A stretch of 64,000 nt of DNA from Prevotella sp. 10(H) (GTDB lineage Bacteria; Bacteroidota; Bacteroidia; Bacteroidales; Dysgonomonadaceae): the NCBI RefSeq assembly GCF_000711235.1, contig NZ_JOMI01000003.1, forward strand, positions 434,001 through 498,000, in the 5' to 3' direction. The position numbers were made by a program, and so were the translations under genes. Under the pieces are notes generated by a model. That model saw nothing but the letters and a program-made list of their open reading frames with translations. It made no database searches and was not told the DNA's origin. Of the stretch, positions 36,063-43,200 are shown in pieces. Every line of letters starts with the position of its first letter. The first letter of the stretch is position 1.

Positions 36063-36078
36063 GTCTAAAAAATTAGAC
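36063..36078. promoter_or_regulatory. Operator palindrome 1, GTCTA-N6-TAGAC
   Basis: GTCTAAAAAATTAGAC, a perfect inverted repeat directly against the -7 box of the GLPGLI operon, inside the -7/-33 spacer. It is the position expected of a repressor site. The same 5-N6-5 pattern recurs 29 bases upstream. Confidence 0.65.
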
Positions 36079-36084
36079 GTGAAA

Positions 36085-36114
36085 ATATTTTGTCTATTTT
36101 TTTAGACAAAATAT
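36085..36114. promoter_or_regulatory. Operator palindrome 2, GTCTA-N6-TAGAC with long arms
   Basis: Perfect 12-base arms ATATTTTGTCTA / TAGACAAAATAT around six T. The core has the same GTCTA-N6-TAGAC pattern as palindrome 1; centres are 29 bases apart, close to three helical turns. It lies just upstream of the -33 region. A dimeric repressor binding both sites is the likely reading; BlaI/MecI-type or MarR-type regulators use such sites, but none is encoded nearby. Confidence 0.7.
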
Positions 36115-36251
36115 AAGGGTAATAATTATTTTGTGCTTTGAAGTATCCCTATTGTCGTTGCAGACGATGAAAGAATTTCTATTTCTGTCTATGATTTCAG
36201 AAATCCGAAAAGAATGACAGATGTTATAATATTCGATACAGTCGAATTAAG

Positions 36252-36290
36252 AAATACCCCGATAATCTATTCAAGACTATCGGGGTATTT
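36252..36290. terminator. Strong hairpin terminator before the GLPGLI promoter region
   Basis: Perfect 13-bp stem AAATACCCCGATA / TATCGGGGTATTT with a 13-base loop. Read rightward it is followed by TTATG after three extra T; read leftward it would end the ketoacyl synthase gene. Confidence 0.75.
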
Positions 36291-36316
36291 TTATGAAGTT
36301 CTCCAATATGTGAGTT

Positions 36317-37297
36317 TTATTTTTTCTCTATTTTATTTTGCAGACAAATTCCCGCACAGGTAAGTCCGCCTCCGAATCCGATTAAAAGCAATTGGTCGTC
36401 TACTTTTACTTTTCCCGACTCAATTCCGTTGTACCATGCAAGAGGTATAGATGCCGCCGATGTATTTCCGTAGTTCCTGATACTCTCTAAGCATTTATCC
36501 ATCGGTATATTCAGTCCTTCACAGATGGATTCGAGTATACGGATATTGGCGCTGTGAGGCACAAACCAGTCTATATCTTCAAGTTTGAGATGATTTTTGC
36601 CGGCAAGCTCCTCTATCTTTTTTATCAACGTAGTTACCGCCCATTTGAATACTACACGTCCGTTCTGATGTAGTTTATTGTCTGCAATTACTTCTTCGCC
36701 ATTCACAGGCACATTCTGATATGACAGATAAAGGTCTTTCCCGTGTGAGCCGTCGCTCTCGGTCAGGCCCTCGAATATATAATTCTCATTACTGGCTTCT
36801 ACTAAAACCGCTCCCGCTCCATCACCAAAAAGTATACAGCTTGTCCGGTCGGTGAAATCTGTAATTTTAGACAGTGTTTCTGCGCCTATCACCAGAACTT
36901 TTTTGTGTGTGCCCGCTGCAATAAGCCCTTTTGCCAGAATGATTCCATATACGAATCCGGCACATGCGGCGTATACATCGATGCATCCTGCATTCGGAAT
37001 ATTCAGCGCTGTCTGTACGCGGGTAGCCATGCTGGGCATCACCTGTTCGCCACTCGTAGTAGCTACAATAATAAAATCCACTTGCGACAAATCCTTATTG
37101 TATTTGTCGGAAAGATTTTGTGCGGCTTTTACACAAAGGTCGCTTGTATACTCATTTTCGGCAGCATAGAACCTTGTGTTTATACCCGTACGTGTTCTTA
37201 TCCACTCGTCACTAGTGTCGAGTATACTTTCAAAGTAATGGTTGTCTACTTTTTTCTCAGGGACATAAATCCCGATGGAATCGATAATCGCATTCAT
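36317..37297 (-). CDS. fabH: 3-oxoacyl-ACP synthase III (FabH-like)
   Basis: Condenses an acyl-CoA primer with malonyl-ACP to start fatty acid synthesis; cytosolic dimer. With the start at ATG 37297 (MNAIIDSIG) it has 326 residues and the triad falls at Cys112 (AACAGF), His248 (VPHSA) and Asn278 (NYGNT), nearly the positions of the E. coli enzyme; GFGGGLTCAG is the C-terminal loop. An ATG at 37315 is also possible. The gene stands alone, not in the usual rpmF-plsX-fab cluster, so it may be a paralogue with a different primer or product rather than the housekeeping copy. Confidence 0.9.
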   Translation of the reverse strand: MNAIIDSIGIYVPEKKVDNHYFESILDTSDEWIRTRTGINTRFYAAENEYTSDLCVKAAQNLSDKYNKDLSQVDFIIVATTSGEQVMPSMATRVQTALNIPNAGCIDVYAACAGFVYGIILAKGLIAAGTHKKVLVIGAETLSKITDFTDRTSCILFGDGAGAVLVEASNENYIFEGLTESDGSHGKDLYLSYQNVPVNGEEVIADNKLHQNGRVVFKWAVTTLIKKIEELAGKNHLKLEDIDWFVPHSANIRILESICEGLNIPMDKCLESIRNYGNTSAASIPLAWYNGIESGKVKVDDQLLLIGFGGGLTCAGICLQNKIEKK

Positions 37298-37380
37298 TTT
37301 GTTACATATTTTCATTTTAGTAAACAAAAAAAATCACAGTCTGGTTTTAATGTGACTTTATCTTTTTCAATTTTCCGGTG

Positions 37381-37388
37381 CAAATATA
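37381..37388 (-). promoter_or_regulatory. Promoter -7 box for the ketoacyl synthase gene
   Basis: Leftward TATATTTG, full TAnnTTTG match, about 65-85 bases upstream of the possible starts. Confidence 0.6.
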
Positions 37389-37417
37389 TACATTTCTGTT
37401 AAAATCAATCAAAAAAA

Positions 37418-37448
37418 GAATCCGGATTGTATGTTACAAGCCGGATTC
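37418..37448 (-). terminator. Terminator after the MFS exporter
   Basis: Stem GAATCCGG / CCGGATTC with a 15-base loop; read leftward it is followed by a run of seven T, a strong rho-independent signal for the gene ending at 37474. Confidence 0.85.
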
Positions 37449-37473
37449 ATAATTATATATGCGTGATAACTAT

Positions 37474-38688
37474 TTATTTAACAATCGTTTCGCCGCTAAA
37501 TTCTTCTTTCGGATTTATCCTGACGAAAACAATGACAAAAGATACCAAGGCGCAAAGCAGAAATGCAATGCCTAAAGCCACCACTGAGCCGTCGCTTATA
37601 AAGTTTGCCAGTATGGAGCAGATGAATGCCATCAATAGCTGTATGGAGCCGAAAAGTGCCGAAGCTGTACCACTGTTGTTGCTATTGGCGAAAGGAGTGA
37701 TTGCCAGTTCGGTAGTAGCCGGAAATAAGATACCTATAGGGAATACATAGAAGAATAATGCAATCAGAATGACTATCATATTCATATCTAAATACATTGC
37801 AGTTAGAAGTACAATGCTGATAACGAGCATGAACGATAAGGCATGTTTCACCAACTTATTTGTCGGTATATATTTCTGCAGCACGTTGGTCAGATAAGAA
37901 GCCAGCATCAGCCCGAAAGCATTGGTTGCAAATATGATGCTGAACCAATTGCCGGAGAATCCGCCTTTTTCCATAATCAGGAATGGCCCGTTGGCTACAT
38001 AAATCATCAGTGCCCCGTTGACAATACCGGCAATAAGTGAATATATAACGAACTTACGCACTTTCAATATATTGGCATAATCACGAAATACGTTCTTTTT
38101 TACTTCCGTTTCATTTCTCCTGTATGTTTCCGGCAGGCAGAAAACTGTAAGCAGGAACATCAACACGCCCAGTCCTGCCATGACTTCGAATGCACCTTCC
38201 CAGCCTAAAAGTTTCAATACTCCGTTTCCGATTACAGGGGCAATAATAGGCGCTATGCCCATAATGAGAGCAAGTAAAGAATATATCTTTAGTGTCTTCG
38301 ACTTATCGAAGTAATCGGTAACCACGGCGCGCGAAATTACGATGCCGCCACATCCGCCGATTGCCTGTATAAAGCGCATCACCCATAGTTGCTCGATCGT
38401 GTTTACATAAATACAGGCTATAGATGCTGCTATGAAGATGACGAGAGAAAGCAATATAGGTTTTTTCCGTCCGAAACGGTCGGCCATTGGTCCCCAGAAT
38501 AACTGTCCGATAGCGAATCCACCGAGGAAAGTGGATAGTGAAATCTGAACGGCAGAAATATTCGTACCGAAGGCTTCGGATATTTTGAGGAATGCGGGTA
38601 AATACAGATCGATGCTAAGAGGCTCTAAGGCTGTCAGTAATGATAATACAAGAATGACAAGCCACTGCATAAGACTAAAACTTTTCAT
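37474..38688 (-). CDS. Bcr/CflA-family multidrug MFS exporter
   Basis: A 404-residue inner membrane protein with twelve helices. Family marks are LEPLSIDLYLPAFLKIS in helix 1, the cytoplasmic motif A GPMADRFGRKKPILL near residue 68, RFIQAIGGCGGIVISRAVVTDYF in helix 4 (motif C region), and LPETYRR at the centre. Bcr-type pumps export drugs such as bicyclomycin, sulfonamides or small peptides. The start is set at ATG 38688: the longer frame from 38712 overlaps a TACTTTTG promoter box. An AraC-type regulator gene lies just upstream on the same strand, probably controlling it. Confidence 0.9.
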   Translation of the reverse strand: MKSFSLMQWLVILVLSLLTALEPLSIDLYLPAFLKISEAFGTNISAVQISLSTFLGGFAIGQLFWGPMADRFGRKKPILLSLVIFIAASIACIYVNTIEQLWVMRFIQAIGGCGGIVISRAVVTDYFDKSKTLKIYSLLALIMGIAPIIAPVIGNGVLKLLGWEGAFEVMAGLGVLMFLLTVFCLPETYRRNETEVKKNVFRDYANILKVRKFVIYSLIAGIVNGALMIYVANGPFLIMEKGGFSGNWFSIIFATNAFGLMLASYLTNVLQKYIPTNKLVKHALSFMLVISIVLLTAMYLDMNMIVILIALFFYVFPIGILFPATTELAITPFANSNNSGTASALFGSIQLLMAFICSILANFISDGSVVALGIAFLLCALVSFVIVFVRINPKEEFSGETIVK

Positions 38689-38709
38689 ATGTTTATTCCT
38701 TTTGGGTGA

Positions 38710-38717
38710 CAAAAGTA
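38710..38717 (-). promoter_or_regulatory. Promoter -7 box for the MFS exporter
   Basis: Leftward TACTTTTG, full TAnnTTTG match, 22 bases upstream of ATG 38688; it rules out the start at 38712 for this transcript. Confidence 0.62.
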
Positions 38718-38773
38718 GGAAACAAGATCAGCCCGTCTCTTATAATTTTGGTCCGATTACTTGCACAAATGGA

Positions 38774-39607
38774 CTATTTGTCGCGAAATTCGGTAGGAGT
38801 GAGGGAGGTGTGCTGCTTAAAGAAGCGTGTAAAATAAGCAGGTTCGTTAAATCCGAGGTCGAACGCTATCTCTTTCAGGCTCTTCTTACGCAGCCTTATT
38901 TCTTTTTTGATTTCTAGAATAAGTTTTTCCTGCAGATGTTGCTTTACAGTCTTTCCTGTTCCTTTTTTACATATTTCGTTTACTCTTCTGTTCGTTACTC
39001 CCAGCGTATCGGCATAGAAGTCCGTTTCTCGCTGGCTGATAAAGTTCTTATCGATGAGTTTCATCAGTTCGGCAACGAAAGAATCGCCATTATTTAATGA
39101 ATGGGTATCATGAAATAGGGCTGATACATGAAAGAGGAAAGCTTCCATATAACTTTCCATGAGTATTAGCCTGTTCCCAGAAGTGTATTCCAGATACATC
39201 AGCACCTTTAGTTTTTCGAGAATTTCTTTCGTATTATTATCCAGCGAAATAAAAGAATTGGAAAAATATCCGTTCAGGTAATCGGAATTTATATGCTGAG
39301 TAATATTGTAGAAAGTGTCGTTATGAATGGCGAAAGAATACCCTTCTTTTCCCTCGATATTCAGTTTGTCGATTTGTCCGGGGAATATCAGCACGATCTG
39401 GTCTTCTTTTATTTTATATTCGTTGAAATCGAGAAAATAGATATTATCCCCCTCTACTTTTGTAAACCAGAGCAGCTGAAAAAAATCATAACGCTGATAA
39501 TTATCGAATATGGTATCGTCCCCCATATCCTCCAGACGAAAAATCTCTATAAAAGGCTCGTCTTTCAACTGGTTCAAAAATATTTTCTTGCTCTCTTTTT
39601 CTATCAC
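38774..39607 (-). CDS. AraC-family transcriptional regulator
   Basis: A 277-residue DNA-binding protein. The N-terminal part (about 1-165) is a cupin-like sensing domain (DQIVLIFPGQIDKL). The C-terminal part has two helix-turn-helix units: YADTLGVTNRRVNEICKKGTGKTVKQHLQ near residue 200, and SLKEIAFDLGFNEPAYFTRFFKQHTSLTPTEFR, the canonical AraC signature, at the end. Only a GTG at 39607 opens the full frame, as no upstream in-frame ATG exists. It lies about 85 bases upstream of the Bcr-type exporter on the same strand and is its most likely regulator. Confidence 0.9.
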   Translation of the reverse strand: MIEKESKKIFLNQLKDEPFIEIFRLEDMGDDTIFDNYQRYDFFQLLWFTKVEGDNIYFLDFNEYKIKEDQIVLIFPGQIDKLNIEGKEGYSFAIHNDTFYNITQHINSDYLNGYFSNSFISLDNNTKEILEKLKVLMYLEYTSGNRLILMESYMEAFLFHVSALFHDTHSLNNGDSFVAELMKLIDKNFISQRETDFYADTLGVTNRRVNEICKKGTGKTVKQHLQEKLILEIKKEIRLRKKSLKEIAFDLGFNEPAYFTRFFKQHTSLTPTEFRDK

Positions 39608-39731
39608 ATCAGTAAAATTACAGAATCATTGAAAGCCCTAAATTACAAAAAAATGCCCGATACTTATTTTTTATTTTTTTATCCCGCACCATATTACAGC
39701 TTATAATCGTTATATATTGGAAATAATAATG

Positions 39732-39739
39732 TAAATTTG
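39732..39739 (+). promoter_or_regulatory. Promoter -7 box abutting crcB
   Basis: TAAATTTG, full TAnnTTTG match, ending only 4 bases before the crcB ATG; if used, the message would be leaderless. Confidence 0.45.
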
Positions 39740-39743
39740 ATGC

Positions 39744-40100
39744 ATGCTAAAGCAAATATTATTAGTTGCAACAGGTGGAGCTGTAGGTAGCGTTATGCGT
39801 TATCTCACATCGGTGCTGGTCACACGGTCGGAACCATTCGTTTTTCCCTTAGCGACATTTATAGTCAATATATTAGGCTGTTTCTGTATCGGCCTGTTTG
39901 CTAATCTGTTACCGTTTAATAATCTGCGTTTTCTTCTTATTGCAGGTTTCTGCGGTGGATTCACTACTTTTTCTACTTTCGCTATTGAAACTTTAACACT
40001 GGCCAACAACAACCAGATGGGGATGGCCTTTGTTTATACCTTAGCCAGTTGTGTACTGGGCGTCGGCGCAGTATGGCTGGGAATGTACATCAGTAAATGA
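39744..40100 (+). CDS. crcB: Fluoride channel CrcB/Fluc
   Basis: A 118-residue small membrane protein with four helices that forms a dual-topology dimer exporting fluoride. The family motifs are all present: ATGGAVGSVMRY near residue 9, TFIVNILGCFCIGLF near residue 38, and GFCGGFTTFSTFAIE near residue 68, which contains the Na+ site and the fluoride-coordinating Phe and Thr residues. Upstream there is no fluoride riboswitch. A second copy is not seen in the window, so dimerisation would be homomeric. Confidence 0.93.
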   Translation: MLKQILLVATGGAVGSVMRYLTSVLVTRSEPFVFPLATFIVNILGCFCIGLFANLLPFNNLRFLLIAGFCGGFTTFSTFAIETLTLANNNQMGMAFVYTLASCVLGVGAVWLGMYISK

Positions 40101-40200
40101 AATATTAAGTTGGATAACTTAATTTAACATTTGCTTTTGTGAATATTGTAACATAAACCCGTCTATAATATAGTCGAGAGATAATACAAAACGTAATAAT

Positions 40201-43200
40201 ATGAAGAAGAATTTATTAATCAGTCTGTTCTTATTATTGAGCATCAGTATGATAGCACAAACATCAAATAACAAGTATGAGGGGGAATGGAAAAAAGTAG
40301 AAGATTTCGATAACCAGAGTCTGCCCCAATCTTCGGCGCAAATTGTAGAAGAGATTTTGCAGAAAGCTATAGCAGATAAAAACAATACGCAGGTTATCAA
40401 AGCCCTGATTTACAAAAATAAATACAAAATCCAGATTGACATAGAAGATAAAGAAGGTCTTCTGACCGATCTTCAGGCATTGGTTTCACAATCGGATAAA
40501 GCGGAAGAAAAAGCATTGTTGCATTCCATGCTGGCAGAGCTTTATTCCAATTATTTCAACAGGAACCAATGGCAAATCAATCAGCGGACTAACCTTTCGG
40601 ATGTTGTTCCACAGGACATAAAAGAGTGGAGCACCAATATTTTTAAGGACAAAATAATTGAAAACCTCGATTTGTCTGTAAAAGATGTTGCAACACTTAA
40701 ACAGCATACAACTAAAGAATATGACGATATAATCCTACTGGGTACCGACGGACAAAAATATTACCCTACGCTATATGACTTCCTTATGGAACGTACTATC
40801 GGCATAGCCCAAATGATAGAGGGAATGGGATATAGGGAGTATGACACATCGTCTACAGGCGCAAGCCTCGAACAGTTAATTGCCCCGGCAGATGAATATA
40901 TTAAGCTAAATATAAATGCCGGTACTGATAGAAGGCACATCATATATATCTACTATCAGCAGTATATGAAAGATTTGCTGGCTAGGAATATGACGCCGAC
41001 ACTTATATTTACCGAGATAGATAAGGTGAAATATATGAGTCGCAATTCGCGGACTTTTTCCGGTGATGTGGTACGGGATGCTTACATAGCATTGGAGAAG
41101 AAGTATGAAAATAGTGAGTATTCAACGGAAATTATAAAAAAAATAATCGATTCTTATTATAGCCGTCCTTCGACGTATATAACAGAAGATATATACAAAT
41201 GGATTCAGAAAGGAATCAGTAAATATCCGGATTCTTTCGGAGGAAAGATACTAAAGGGCAAACTGGTTGAAATGCAAAATCCGTTTTTACAGATTATCGG
41301 CGATCAGCTGCAATATCCTGAAAATCCGGTGAAACTCACACTGTTTCATAAAAACCTACAGGTTTTGGAAGACAAGCCTGTTTTTAAACTATATAAGATA
41401 GAAAACGGCAATTACAATCCTGTTAAGGATTTTGCTTTAGATTTGGTTTCCCAAGTTCCTTACCGTACGGATACTTTGTTGCTCGATCTGGGTACATTCA
41501 CTTTCGGAAAATATGCTTTCAGTTCCTTAACGAAAGATCAACTGGAGAAAAGAAAGAATGGTGATGATATCGGGACAGAACGGAATAATACTTTCGAGTT
41601 CGCAGTATCTGACCTGATCGCTTTCTCGAGAAACAGCGCAAAGGATGAATATGAAATATTTGTGACGGATCGTATGTCGGGCAAGCCGGTAAAAAATGCA
41701 TCCGTTAAAATATTCTCTTTTGTAAGGCCGGGCACCGACGAAGTATCAGCCTTGCTGACCACTCTTAAAACAAATGATTTAGGTCTTGCCATTTATAAAG
41801 ATAAGACGGAAAAGACAGATAAGTACAGATATGCAGTTGCCACCTACAAAGTTGAAATAGGTGCAGATACTTGCCTCCGTGCAGAAAATCTGCAACCACA
41901 GGATTACAGATGGATAAGACAAGAAATGGATACTGATGCAGAGGATGCAATCAGCCTTTTCACCGACCGAAGTATTTATCGTCCGGGGCAGACTGCTTAT
42001 TTCAAAGCTATAGTATTAGATAGCAACTCCAAGCCTAAAGCCAATGAAGAATATACAGTCCAGTTATTCAATACAAATGGGGAAGTAGTCGATGAAAAGG
42101 ATATAATTACAAATGAATTCGGTTCCATATCAGGCGAATTCATATTGCCGCAAACCGGACTGCTCGGTGGTTATCGTATCGAAATCGACGATGCATCCGC
42201 ATATTTCAATGTGGAAGAGTATAAGCGTCCGACATTCGAAATTACATTTGATAAGGTCGATAAAACTTATACATTCGGTGAAGAAGTGAGGCTGAAAGGT
42301 TATGCTAAAAATTTCTCAGGTATTAGTTTACAGGATACCGAAGTGAAGTACCAAATCAACCGCGAACAGTTCAATTTCTGGTCGTGGCGTTCGGGCAATA
42401 TTACACCATTTACCGATGGAATGGTAAAAACAAATGCCGACGGTTCATTCGAAATTGTATTTACGCCTGAAGCAGGAGACGGGAACAGGATGCTTCTGCG
42501 CACGATTAATGACAAGCAGATTTATACATTTTCGGTAACAGCTACGGTGACTGATGTAAACGGTGAAACCCAATCGAACAATTACAGGCTGGTAGTCGGT
42601 AATGTATCTATGGTTATCAATTTGAATATACCGGAACAGATAGAAAAATCCGGAGATTACGATTTGAAGATAGAAGCCCGTAATTTGCAGATGCAGGATA
42701 TTGAAACTTCGGGCAGGTATGAAATATATTCTCTGGACGATAATGACTCTATAAAAAGCAATGTAATCGGAGGCATATTCAAGACCGGTAAACAACCTGA
42801 ATTAATGGCAAGGCTTAAAACACTGGCCTCGGGTAAATACCAGATACAGGTGAAAGCAGCCGATAGTAAAGGTAACAATATAGAAGAAAAGAAGAATTTC
42901 GTACTTTATTCTTATAAAGACAAGAAGCCGCCTATTAAGACAAAAGAGTGGTTTGTCATAAAAAATATTATTTTCGGCAAAGACAAGCCTGCCGAAATTA
43001 TTTACGGAACATCAGATAAAGAAGCATATGTGCTTTATCAGTTATCGGATAATAAGCAAATATATGAACGTAAAGTTCTCCGTTTAAGCAATGAGAATAA
43101 GACTTTCACTATTCCTTATAAAGAAGAATACGGGGATGAAATAAAAATAACTTTTACCTCGGTTAAAGACGGTAAGATGTATCAAAAGCAGGCATCCCTT

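Noticed and set aside
36142-36363. An open plus-strand frame without a start codon (IPIVVADDERISISVYDF and onward)
   Set aside because: It looks protein-like at first, but it contains the terminator hairpin and the end of the ketoacyl synthase gene, has no start, and is short in AT-rich sequence; probably chance.
39608-39743. A fluoride riboswitch before crcB
   Set aside because: The short AT-rich gap lacks the conserved pseudoknot elements.
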